From Shewanella sp. KX20019 (lineage in GTDB: Bacteria > Pseudomonadota > Gammaproteobacteria > Enterobacterales > Shewanellaceae): a DNA stretch of 64,000 bases. Below are positions 17,586 through 25,807 of the stretch, piece after piece; positions within the stretch are counted from its first letter, which is position 1, and the number at the start of each line of letters is the position of its first letter. Both the position numbers and the translations under genes were made by a program. The notes under the pieces are model-generated. The model ran no database searches. It was not told where the DNA came from and saw nothing but the letters and a program-made list of their open reading frames with translations. The stretch covers positions 4,712,001 to 4,776,000 of the forward strand of contig NZ_CP068437.1 in assembly GCF_016757755.1 (NCBI RefSeq), given 5' to 3'.

Positions 17586-18050
17586 ATGAAAAAACTTATC
17601 CTAGTGTTCAGTTTACTGTTGAGCCCAACTCTTGCTGCAGCAGAGACGGTGTCAATCCTTTGGAACCATTTAGCCCCCGGCGCAGCTGATCTACCAGCAG
17701 AGAGCAATATCAACCCGGCTCTCAATGGTAAAAAAGTTATTATTCCTGGTTTTGTAGTGCCTTTAGATGGCAAAAATAGTGGTTATGTAAAGAATTTTTT
17801 GTTAACACCACAGCAAGGCGCTTGCTTTCATAAGCCCCCTTCACCATCAAATCAATTGATCCATGTTTCATTTGATGTACCGGTCGCAATTACAGATTTA
17901 GAGAAACCTATCTATGTTGCAGGTATTTTAACTGTTAAAAATGCGCAAGCAGGATTTGCCAAAACAGGCTATCACCTACAGGGCATTGAGGCTATTCCTT
18001 ACCCGGAACCAACAAACCTCGTTAGTACCTCTAAAGAGCACCAACACTAA
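17586..18050 (+). CDS. DUF3299-family periplasmic protein
   Basis: A 154-residue protein with a signal peptide (1-20, LAAAE) and a DUF3299-like domain: GKKVIIPGFVVPLDG, then GACFHKPPSPSNQLIHV, resembling the GCIHVPPPPANQ signature of that family. Function is unknown; relatives often sit beside metal or transport genes. It occurs only in module 1, between cupin and porin. The ATG at 17586 was chosen because the signal peptide starts there; no strong ribosome site is visible. Confidence 0.65.
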   Translation: MKKLILVFSLLLSPTLAAAETVSILWNHLAPGAADLPAESNINPALNGKKVIIPGFVVPLDGKNSGYVKNFLLTPQQGACFHKPPSPSNQLIHVSFDVPVAITDLEKPIYVAGILTVKNAQAGFAKTGYHLQGIEAIPYPEPTNLVSTSKEHQH

Positions 18051-18084
18051 ATCAACGTTTAGGTAAGCAAAGTACAAGGTTAGG

Positions 18085-19218
18085 ATGATGAAAAATAATA
18101 AATTTATGCTCTCACTGCTGACTACAGCAATCGCACTTTCAAGCTCGGCAGCATTTGCTGAAGAAGAACAAGAAGATGGTATTAACATAGGCGGCGCGGT
18201 GCGCGTTAACTATGGTTACAAAGATTACAGTGAAGCCTCAAAAGACAAGGGCGGCGACCTAACCTTTGATATGGCGGCGATTAAGTTTGACGGTAAGAAA
18301 GGTGACTGGGGATTAGCGGCGGAATACCGCTTTACCTCAAACACTAATTACATCAAATATGGTTACGCTACTTACGATGTCGATCCTGATTGGCAACTGC
18401 AATTTGGTATTAACAAGGTGCCATTTGGTAACCGTGATTTTATCTCAAACAGCTGGTGGTTTGGCCTGCCTTACTACCTTGGTTTCGAAGATGACCATGA
18501 TGTGGGCGTAAAGGCTATCTACGAAAGTAGTGGCTGGCATACAGACTTAGCCTTCTACAAGAATGCTGAATATGGCCCAACCGAGAACAAACGTTACTCA
18601 ACAGATCTGTATACTGGCACTATCAATGGTACCGAGTATAACAACGAAGAGACTAACCAGTTCAACGTACGTCAAACTTATACCGCTGAGCACGAAGGCG
18701 GCCAGACAACGTTTGGTGGCTCAGTGCAATATGGCCAGATCTATAACAGCAAAACCGGCAACAATGGTGACCGTTATGCCGTGGCACTGCATTTAGACAG
18801 CAGCTATAAAGATTGGAATCTACAGCTACAAGCGATGCAGTATGAGTACGACGCGGCAGATGCTGAAGATCCCAACAAAATCGGTGTGTCAGTGGTTAGC
18901 TGGCAGTATGAGATCGCCTCTAAAGGTCAATCATACAGCGTCAACTTGGCTAAAACATTCAACACCGACTGGGGCAGTGTTAAGTGCTACAACGATTTTG
19001 GCTTAATGACCCCTGATGTTGACGACGATGATTACGACAACAGTATGCAAAACGTGACTGGTTGTGCGATTTCAGCAGGTCCAACTTACACCATGGTCGA
19101 TTTTGTCATGGGTAAAAACATGACCTTCTCTACAGCCAATAATGACCACGTCGGTTTACCAGAGATGGGCGATGATTGGGACAAGCGCGTTAATATCAAC
19201 TTCGGCTATTACTTCTAA
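18085..19218 (+). CDS. outer-membrane porin, copy 1 (module 1)
   Basis: A 377-residue beta-barrel protein with a signal peptide (ending AFA) and a C-terminal aromatic residue (NFGYYF), the outer-membrane insertion signature. The sequence alternates short hydrophobic and polar strands from start to end. It is nearly identical to the protein at 22420-23556; the mature proteins differ at about one residue (SSGW versus SNGW). Likely role: entry of the module's substrate through the outer membrane. It ends at a terminator shared with the convergent second TetR gene. Confidence 0.85.
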   Translation: MMKNNKFMLSLLTTAIALSSSAAFAEEEQEDGINIGGAVRVNYGYKDYSEASKDKGGDLTFDMAAIKFDGKKGDWGLAAEYRFTSNTNYIKYGYATYDVDPDWQLQFGINKVPFGNRDFISNSWWFGLPYYLGFEDDHDVGVKAIYESSGWHTDLAFYKNAEYGPTENKRYSTDLYTGTINGTEYNNEETNQFNVRQTYTAEHEGGQTTFGGSVQYGQIYNSKTGNNGDRYAVALHLDSSYKDWNLQLQAMQYEYDAADAEDPNKIGVSVVSWQYEIASKGQSYSVNLAKTFNTDWGSVKCYNDFGLMTPDVDDDDYDNSMQNVTGCAISAGPTYTMVDFVMGKNMTFSTANNDHVGLPEMGDDWDKRVNINFGYYF

Positions 19219-19330
19219 GTAATAACCTAAACTCATGGTAATTGCTCCCCGCAATTTGTACACGATTACCTCGAGTTTTCATTTTTGGATCAGTGACATC
19301 ATCTCAAACATCACCGCTTTTATTCGATCC

Positions 19331-19354
19331 AGCCCTTTTATTGAGGGCTTTTTT
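19331..19354. terminator. terminator between porin copy 1 and the second TetR gene
   Basis: The stem AGCCCT / AGGGCT followed by six T residues, at the convergent junction. Confidence 0.75.
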
Positions 19355-20147
19355 ATCTCCCGATGGCCTCTAAACGTGAACAGTCTGAATGGGGAACACT
19401 CGATGCACAAGCTAATGCGCTGCATGCTGAGCAACTCATATGATCACGGTAGTGTTTATCGAAAAACCGAATCGTCTGGCTTTCTAATGAATCAAATAAC
19501 TGCTGATTAAGCGGCTTCGACCATTTGTATTGCGCCATCAGTTTCGACAAATGGCGGTAACAGGTTTCACGGCGATTCGATAGGTATTCGGGCGCAACTA
19601 ACTGGCTTTCGAATTGAGTGAGGGAGCCGGTTAAATAAAAAGTGATCCCTTGTACCAGTTCCTTAACTTGCAGCGGTGTCGCATCAAGTTCGCCTTTTTC
19701 AACCGCCTCATTGAGCGAATCAGTAAACCAGCCCCAAAAAGCATTGATGCGCTTTTTAAATCGTTCCACCTTCTCATCACTGGCAAGTTGCCACACCATG
19801 GTATTGACTGACACTGAACGTAGGGTGAAAAAACTCTTACTGCGTTTAATGGTTTCGAAGGTAAACAAAATCGGCAATAGCACTTTCTCTTGCGCGGTTA
19901 GCTCAGGGGTTTGATCGATAAATACAGGTAGATGATTGGAGGTCGCGCTGCGTAGAAATAAGCAGACTAGAACATCCTCTTTACGCTCAAAGAATTTGTA
20001 CAGCGTGCCCGTGGAACAGCCCACTTCTTTGGCAAGCTGAGAAAACTTAAATGACACAATTCCCTGTGATTCAATCAGCATCTCTGCTGCATCAAGTATT
20101 TGATTGCAACGCATCATCGGCAATGCTTCAGTTGGACATTTCATCAT
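19353..20147 (-). CDS. TetR-family regulator of reductase module 2, with Cys-rich tail
   Basis: A 264-residue paralogue of the module 1 regulator. The helix-turn-helix FSQLAKEVGCSTGTLYKFF is closely similar, followed by ERKEDVLVCLFLRSAT. It keeps an N-terminal MMKCP with RCNQILD, and its tail is more Cys-rich (MSCSACSALACASSVPHSDC, again with CxxC). Divergent from the second flavoprotein gene, it is probably its local regulator. Cross-regulation with the first copy is possible because the DNA-binding helices are so alike. Confidence 0.8.
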   Translation of the reverse strand: MMKCPTEALPMMRCNQILDAAEMLIESQGIVSFKFSQLAKEVGCSTGTLYKFFERKEDVLVCLFLRSATSNHLPVFIDQTPELTAQEKVLLPILFTFETIKRSKSFFTLRSVSVNTMVWQLASDEKVERFKKRINAFWGWFTDSLNEAVEKGELDATPLQVKELVQGITFYLTGSLTQFESQLVAPEYLSNRRETCYRHLSKLMAQYKWSKPLNQQLFDSLESQTIRFFDKHYRDHMSCSACSALACASSVPHSDCSRLEAIGR

Positions 20148-20484
20148 TACAACCTGTATATCTATTTGCGCTAATTATGCGCTGTTACCAATTATTGGTT
20201 TAGCTATTGCTTCATTTATCGGGACTAACTTCACGCTAATACCTGTTTATTAGTAGGCTTTGTGAGTTACTTCATACAAACATTCCAACCATAACCATTA
20301 ACTCAGTATAAAATCCTGTCACATTTCACCACTGCCGCTAGCTAACCACTTTTGAGTAGAGAAAAGATCTTCGAGAACTGACTCACGAATAAATTTGTCA
20401 CTGAAAAAATGACGTGACTTAGTTCACCTTTAGCAGCCGAATTTGCGTTTATCGTTACCTCATTCCCATTCAGAGGATTCAAGA
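20148..20484. promoter_or_regulatory. divergent control region of module 2 with a conserved element
   Basis: This 337-base region contains, at 20361-20426, a block strongly similar to 24841-24907 upstream of cupin 2. The core CTCACGAATAAATTTGTCAC (20382-20401) differs from the other copy at only two positions, with GAAAAGA before it and CGTGA plus TTCA after it. Shared spacing suggests one regulator binds both. AGAGGA precedes the flavoprotein ATG. Confidence 0.6.
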
Positions 20485-22008
20485 ATGCAAGGTAGAAGAA
20501 ATTTTTTAAAACTAGCAGCTGGTGCAACTGTTGGTGGCGTAGCGGCAACGTTACCCGGAACAGTTCAAGCAAAGTCGTGTGGCGAGATTAGCTGGAGCGA
20601 AACCGTAGATACATTGGTTGTCGGTTCTGGCTTTGCTGGTTTATCAGCAGCGCTCAATGTAAAACGTCAGGGGCTGGGATCTGTTCTGGTTTTAGAGAAA
20701 ATGCAGGTGATTGGTGGCAACTCAGCCATTAATGGCGGTTGGTTAGCGATTCCCAAAAACCCGACTCAATTAGCCCAGGGGATCAATGATGATTCACCTG
20801 AAGAGCTGATTAAAGATCAGATAATTTCCGGCCGCGGTATGCATAACGAAGCGGCACTTCGCCAAATTGCTAACCATGCATTAGATGCCTATGAACTATG
20901 TATTGATACCGGCGTTAAATTCAAAAAAGACTTTAATATTCAAGTGGGCGGCCACAACAAGGCTCGTGCAATCCGTACCCAGCATGGTACCGGCGGCGAT
21001 ATCACCACCAAGCTCTATGAAGCGGGTGTAAAGGAAGGCGTTGATTACCGCCTACAACACTACATTGAAGACTTCATCATGGATGGTCAGCAGATCATCG
21101 GTGTCAAAGTACGTAAAAACTACCGCTTCCCCGATCTGAAAACCGGTAGCAGTGTGTTTATCAAAGCCAATAAGGCGGTGATCTTAGCTAACGGTGGTTT
21201 TGCTCGTAACATGGCGCTACGCGAAGTCGTTGATCCATCACTGGATCCAACACTCGATTGCACCAATGCATTAGGTGCAACAGGTGAAGTCACCCTTACC
21301 GCAATGGCTCACGGTGCGCTACCCGTGCATATGAACCTTATCCAAACGGGTCACTGGGGTTCGCCAGATGAAGGCGGGTTCGGTTGGTCTAATGCGCTGC
21401 TTTCAATCGGCTGGCATCAAGGTGCAGCTATAAGCGTACTTAACGGTAAACGCTTTATGGATGAGCGCGCCGATCGCAAAACCTGCTCCGAAGCGATTAT
21501 GAAAAACCGCTACCAAGATGGTAGCCCAGCTTACCCAATCGTGTTGTTTAACTACAACAACTATGCCGAAGACCATCGTGTTACCCGCGCTATTCGCGAC
21601 AAAATGGCATGGAAGCTAGATTCTCTCGACGATGTCGCCGCGCAGTTCAATATCCCTGCAAGTGAGCTAAAACGTAGCATTAGCGAATACAACACTCATG
21701 TTAACGCCCGCAAGGATCCATTGTTTAACCGCAAAATGGATACCGCGGAGGTGCTAACGGGGCCATTTGTGGTATCTCGAATTTGGCCAAAGGTGCACTA
21801 CTGCATGGGTGGATTAAAAACAGATTTGGCCGCTCGAGTCATCGATGGTCGCTCAATGGCTCCGATTAAAAACTTATATGCCATTGGTGAAGTTACTGGC
21901 GGTATCCACGGTGAAGCACGCCTGAGTTCAACCTCTTGCCTAGAGTGCCTCGCAATGGGGATTGTCGTCTCCACAACCATTAAAGCTGATCTTAAGGGAG
22001 CCGTCTAA
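20485..22008 (+). CDS. Tat-exported FAD-dependent reductase, flavocytochrome c flavin subunit (module 2)
   Basis: A 507-residue paralogue of the module 1 flavoprotein. Tat signal RRNFLKL (4-10), FAD motif GSGFAG (47-52), GATGEV in place of GATGDG, KRFMDERADR, VHYCMGG and YAIGEVTGGIHGEARLSS. The Arg of EARLSS is kept, but the usual GGN segment is SST, and the HTMGG His is again Tyr-Cys. The divergence between the two copies is broad, so they may act on different substrates. The start at 20485 has AGAGGA upstream and begins the Tat signal; an upstream ATG adds 14 unlikely residues. The ATG of the next gene overlaps the stop region. Confidence 0.85.
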   Translation: MQGRRNFLKLAAGATVGGVAATLPGTVQAKSCGEISWSETVDTLVVGSGFAGLSAALNVKRQGLGSVLVLEKMQVIGGNSAINGGWLAIPKNPTQLAQGINDDSPEELIKDQIISGRGMHNEAALRQIANHALDAYELCIDTGVKFKKDFNIQVGGHNKARAIRTQHGTGGDITTKLYEAGVKEGVDYRLQHYIEDFIMDGQQIIGVKVRKNYRFPDLKTGSSVFIKANKAVILANGGFARNMALREVVDPSLDPTLDCTNALGATGEVTLTAMAHGALPVHMNLIQTGHWGSPDEGGFGWSNALLSIGWHQGAAISVLNGKRFMDERADRKTCSEAIMKNRYQDGSPAYPIVLFNYNNYAEDHRVTRAIRDKMAWKLDSLDDVAAQFNIPASELKRSISEYNTHVNARKDPLFNRKMDTAEVLTGPFVVSRIWPKVHYCMGGLKTDLAARVIDGRSMAPIKNLYAIGEVTGGIHGEARLSSTSCLECLAMGIVVSTTIKADLKGAV

Positions 22009-22376
22009 TGAACAAGCTATTACTAACAGCTCTGCTGAGCTTTGTGGTGTCACAAGGCGCAGTGGCCGGTGAACTGGTCAAGATGAAGGGCAGTACTAAA
22101 GGCCGGGTTAATCACGAATTTATTTACCAAGATGGCTGTCAATCTTGCCATCAAGGTTCAGGTAAGAAAAACGCTACTGATGCCGCATGCGTAGAGTGCC
22201 ACGGCGACATCAACAGCATAGATGTTGATGAAACCAAACTGGCTATCCCAGAAGCGGATCCGCATAAATCACTGCATTACAACCAAGGCGCAAGTTGCCT
22301 TGCATGTCATGGCGAGCACGAGAAAAAAGCACCTGTTTGCGCAGAGTGTCACCGTACTTGGTTTGAAGAGATGTAA
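22008..22376 (+). CDS. periplasmic tetraheme cytochrome c (module 2)
   Basis: A 122-residue exported protein (signal ending AVA) with four CxxCH motifs: CQSCH, CVECH, CLACH and CAECH. It shares order and the SLHYNQGASCLACHGEHEKK-like core with the module 1 cytochrome (SMHYGQEAPCMECHGEHK). It starts one base from the end of the flavoprotein gene, so the two are translated together. Electron donor to the module 2 reductase. Confidence 0.9.
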   Translation: MNKLLLTALLSFVVSQGAVAGELVKMKGSTKGRVNHEFIYQDGCQSCHQGSGKKNATDAACVECHGDINSIDVDETKLAIPEADPHKSLHYNQGASCLACHGEHEKKAPVCAECHRTWFEEM

Positions 22377-22419
22377 TGCCACAAATTGAAATACAAAAAA
22401 TCTAAATATAGATAGGGGA

Positions 22420-23556
22420 ATGATGATGAAAAAAACCACTAAGTTTATGTTGTCTATGGTGGCTACAGCAATCGCGCTTTCAAGTTCAGCGGCATACGCC
22501 GAAGAACAAGAAGATGGTATTAACATAGGCGGCGCAGTGCGCGTTAACTATGGTTACAAAGATTACAGTGAAGCCTCAAAAGACAAGGGCGGCGACCTAA
22601 CCTTTGATATGGCGGCGATTAAGTTTGACGGCAAGAAAGGTGACTGGGGATTAGCGGCGGAATACCGCTTCACCTCAAACACTAATTACATCAAATATGG
22701 TTACGCTACTTACGATGTCGATCCTGATTGGCAACTGCAATTTGGTATTAACAAGGTGCCATTTGGTAACCGTGATTTTATCTCAAACAGCTGGTGGTTT
22801 GGTCTGCCTTACTACCTTGGTTTCGAAGATGACCATGATGTGGGCGTAAAAGCTATCTACGAAAGTAATGGCTGGCATACAGATTTAGCCTTCTACAAGA
22901 ATGCTGAATATGGCCCAACCGAGAATAAGCGTTACTCAACAGATCTGTACACTGGCACCATCAATGGTACCGAGTATAACAACGAAGAGACTAACCAGTT
23001 CAACGTACGCCAAACTTATACCGCTGAGCACGAAGGCGGCCAGACAACCTTTGGTGGCTCTGTACAATATGGCCAGATCTATAACAGCAAAACCGGTAAC
23101 AATGGTGACCGTTATGCCGTGGCACTGCATTTAGACAGCAGCTATAAAGATTGGAATCTACAGCTACAAGCGATGCAGTATGAGTACGACGCGGCAGATG
23201 CTGAAGATCCCAACAAAATCGGTGTGTCAGTGGTTAGCTGGCAGTATGAGATCGCCTCTAAAGGTCAATCATACAGCGTCAACTTGGCTAAAACATTCAA
23301 CACCGACTGGGGCAGTGTTAAGTGCTACAACGATTTTGGCTTAATGACCCCTGATGTTGACGACGATGATTACGACAACAGTATGCAAAACGTGACTGGT
23401 TGTGCGATTTCAGCAGGCCCAACTTACACAATGGTCGATTTCGTCATGGGTAAAAACATGACCTTCTCAACCGCTAACAACGATCATGTTGGCTTGCCTG
23501 AAATGGGCGATGACTGGGATAAACGCGTTAACATTAACTTTGGTTACTATTTCTAA
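22420..23556 (+). CDS. outer-membrane porin, copy 2 (module 2)
   Basis: A 378-residue near-duplicate of the porin at 18085-19218 (constant offset 4338). Signal peptides differ, the mature barrels are almost identical. At DNA level 320 bases are perfectly identical (18760-19079 and 23098-23417), the upstream ~600 bases differ at about 16 sites, and the last 138 bases differ at about 20 mostly synonymous sites. That mosaic is the footprint of gene conversion. In module 2 the porin follows the cytochrome directly, without cupin or DUF3299. Confidence 0.85.
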   Translation: MMMKKTTKFMLSMVATAIALSSSAAYAEEQEDGINIGGAVRVNYGYKDYSEASKDKGGDLTFDMAAIKFDGKKGDWGLAAEYRFTSNTNYIKYGYATYDVDPDWQLQFGINKVPFGNRDFISNSWWFGLPYYLGFEDDHDVGVKAIYESNGWHTDLAFYKNAEYGPTENKRYSTDLYTGTINGTEYNNEETNQFNVRQTYTAEHEGGQTTFGGSVQYGQIYNSKTGNNGDRYAVALHLDSSYKDWNLQLQAMQYEYDAADAEDPNKIGVSVVSWQYEIASKGQSYSVNLAKTFNTDWGSVKCYNDFGLMTPDVDDDDYDNSMQNVTGCAISAGPTYTMVDFVMGKNMTFSTANNDHVGLPEMGDDWDKRVNINFGYYF

Positions 23557-23585
23557 CGGATGAAGATGTAGTTAACTAAAGATCT

Positions 23586-23621
23586 CGGCAAAAGCAAGGT
23601 CGCTCCCACTTTGCTTTTGCC
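23586..23621 (+). terminator. hairpin after porin copy 2
   Basis: GGCAAAAGCAA pairs with TTGCTTTTGCC across a 13-14-base loop. There is no T-run, so read-through into the DcaP-like porin gene is possible. Confidence 0.45.
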
Positions 23622-23743
23622 ACCTAATACTATTTATCTAGCCTACTGACATATCACTTTGATATTGCTCTCACTCCTTTTTAGCCAGCCCAATTAACCA
23701 TGCCCTTGTAGGGTTTCGCGGCTATTCCCAACAAGACAAAACT

Positions 23744-24829
23744 ATGAAATCAATAATTCAAACTACCATTGTTATTAGCATGGTTGGCACTCTATCTGCA
23801 CCCTTATTAGCTAGCGAGTATCACTTTGGTGGATTTATCAAAGCGAATGCGCGTTACATTGATGGCGACATCGCTTTTCAAGATAGTTGGACCGGAGGCG
23901 GCAGCGTTACTGAGTCAGCCAAACGGAGTCAGTTCAGTGCAGCGGAAAGCCGTTTTAATGCTAGCGTGACACAAGGGGATGTAAAAGGGTTTGCCGAAAT
24001 CGATTTTGCCGGTTCATCACAAGGTAATGCCGTTTTTTCTAACTCATACAGTCCACGCCTAAGGCATGCCTTTATTGAGTATCAAGCCGTCACCGCCGGG
24101 CAAACTTGGTCAACGATGGTCAATAGCAGCACCTTTGCAGAAACTGCCGACTTAGGTGGGCCATTGGTGGGCCAAGCAATGGTACGACAAGCATTAGTCC
24201 GTTATCGAACAGCTCATTGGCAATTTGCGCTTGAAAACCCCTATACCTACGGCACTCAAGCTGTAAGCGATAGCGTTCAAACAGCAGCGGGAACAGAGTG
24301 GATAGACACCAGTAATGACTACGTACCCGACGCCATTATCCGTTACGACCAACAAGGCGGTTGGGGCAATGTTTCAGTCTCCAGTTTATTGCGTTATTTA
24401 GACCCCAGTGATAACGCGCAGTTGGCGGCTGGAGTTTCGGTCGCCGCTAAGCTACACACCTTTGGCAAAGACGACTTACGATTGCAGTTGCACTACGGCA
24501 ATTTAGGCCGCTATGTTGGTACAGATGCCGCCCGCGACAGCGTCAATGACGAGATAGAAACAACCACTTCAGCCATGTTTGCTTATCGCCACTTTTGGAC
24601 AGAACGCACTCGTTCAAGCCTGTTTTATGGCCGTACCATAACCGAAGTGGAACAAACTGACCGCTTCCATATCGGCGCCAACGTCTTTACCAACCTAACC
24701 CCTGTATTAGCACTGGGATTTGAAGTAGGCCGCTATCAAATTAGTGACGGCTTATCCGCATATACCTTACAACCCGCAGCTCAAGGCTCATCGAATTACG
24801 CACAGTTAACCTTGCAATTTCATCTTTAA
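23744..24829 (+). CDS. DcaP-like outer-membrane porin
   Basis: A 361-residue barrel protein: signal peptide (ending LLAS), an N-terminal YHFGGFIKANARYIDGD strand typical of DcaP-like porins, SRFNASVTQGDVKGFAEIDF, and RLRHAFIEYQAVTAGQTWST, ending in LTLQFHL with a terminal aliphatic residue. DcaP proteins, from memory, favour dicarboxylic or aromatic acids, which fits an organic-acid respiration module. It is unrelated in detail to the two twin porins next door. Confidence 0.75.
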   Translation: MKSIIQTTIVISMVGTLSAPLLASEYHFGGFIKANARYIDGDIAFQDSWTGGGSVTESAKRSQFSAAESRFNASVTQGDVKGFAEIDFAGSSQGNAVFSNSYSPRLRHAFIEYQAVTAGQTWSTMVNSSTFAETADLGGPLVGQAMVRQALVRYRTAHWQFALENPYTYGTQAVSDSVQTAAGTEWIDTSNDYVPDAIIRYDQQGGWGNVSVSSLLRYLDPSDNAQLAAGVSVAAKLHTFGKDDLRLQLHYGNLGRYVGTDAARDSVNDEIETTTSAMFAYRHFWTERTRSSLFYGRTITEVEQTDRFHIGANVFTNLTPVLALGFEVGRYQISDGLSAYTLQPAAQGSSNYAQLTLQFHL

Positions 24830-24840
24830 AAGTCACTAAA

Positions 24841-24907
24841 GAAAAGAATATTCGCGACCCTGCTCACGAATAAGTTTGTTACTCAAAACGCGGCGTGATC
24901 CAATTCA
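24841..24907 (+). promoter_or_regulatory. second copy of the module 2 upstream element
   Basis: Matches 20361-20426 with one indel. The core CTCACGAATAAGTTTGTTAC (24863-24882) is followed by TCAAAA and later CGTGATC and ATTCA. It lies about 100 bases before the cupin 2 ATG, similar to the distance in front of flavoprotein 2, so the cupin is probably a separate transcript under the same control. Confidence 0.6.
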
Positions 24908-25004
24908 AATTTACGCCGTAACAATCGCTTTATTGTTAGTTCAAGCCCGTTTAAACGAGCACAATATCGCAGCTTAAGCTGCTTCAGCTAAAAACAGGAT
25001 AGGA

Positions 25005-25748
25005 ATGATGAAACTAAAAATGATATTTGGCATGGCAGCGCTAACATCGGCAGCCGCATTCGCCCAAGGCCCACAATGCGATCACGCACAACTGCCATAC
25101 CAGCAGATGACACCAGTGCCATATGACAGCACGCCGTATTCGCCACAAGACACAATGCCAGCTCAGTGTAGCAACCCTATGGTCGAAGCATACATTGCCG
25201 ACTGGGAAGCGGGTAAAATTGATTTCACCACCATCCAATCTAACAGCAGTATTGCTGCTGATCAGCGTTTCTGTAAGACGTTGGATGACGATGGCAACGT
25301 GCTAGAAGTTAAAGACTGTGACAAGTCAAAATCACCGGTTGGTTATATCTGGAAAGAGCTTTCAGATAGCCCTATGGTGATGGGTATTACCGATGGTGGA
25401 AAGTCTGATCATGCACCGCACTTCCACGGTCAACCAGAGTGTTACTATGTGGTAAACGGTGAAGGTAAGACTCTGGCTGACAACAAGTTCCAAACCTTAG
25501 CAACAGGCCAATACTTTTATATTCCAGGCGCTACTATTCACAACACTCCAATCATGAGCGATAAAGGCTTAGGAGTAATGTACTGGTATCCAAATAATGC
25601 ACATTTCGATGGCTTCAAGTACTACTGGCGTAAAGATGTTAAAAACCTACGCGTTGCAGAAGAAGCATTTGACCGCGTTGATGAGATCCGTAAGCGCGAC
25701 CTAGATTTAGGCCCATACGGCACTAACGAAGCTGTTTTCAAAAAATAG
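25005..25748 (+). CDS. secreted cupin, possible lyase or isomerase (module 2)
   Basis: A 247-residue exported protein (signal ending AFA) homologous to the module 1 cupin. Metal and active-site candidates are in the same places: HFHGQPECYY gives H139, H141, E145 and Y147, and PGATIH gives H179, again 32 residues after the Tyr. Extra cysteines (C25, C55, C90, C105) in the N-terminal half may form periplasmic disulfides. It has its own promoter region carrying the conserved element. Presence of a cupin in both modules argues for a functional link with the reductase. Confidence 0.75.
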   Translation: MMKLKMIFGMAALTSAAAFAQGPQCDHAQLPYQQMTPVPYDSTPYSPQDTMPAQCSNPMVEAYIADWEAGKIDFTTIQSNSSIAADQRFCKTLDDDGNVLEVKDCDKSKSPVGYIWKELSDSPMVMGITDGGKSDHAPHFHGQPECYYVVNGEGKTLADNKFQTLATGQYFYIPGATIHNTPIMSDKGLGVMYWYPNNAHFDGFKYYWRKDVKNLRVAEEAFDRVDEIRKRDLDLGPYGTNEAVFKK

Positions 25749-25760
25749 TTTAAGTGACTA

Positions 25761-25786
25761 TGGTGTGGGGCTCAATAGAGTCCCAC
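25761..25786. terminator. hairpin between cupin 2 and the Omp85-like gene
   Basis: Convergent junction hairpin, TGTGGGGCTC with GAGTCCCACA and an AATA loop (one G-T pair). No T-run. Confidence 0.5.
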
Positions 25787-25807
25787 ATTGACTTAAACCA
25801 CAAGCTG

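Noticed and set aside
19235..19510. Plus-strand ORF opposite the end of the second TetR gene
   Set aside because: It is a shadow of the TetR gene and the terminator, without a ribosome site.
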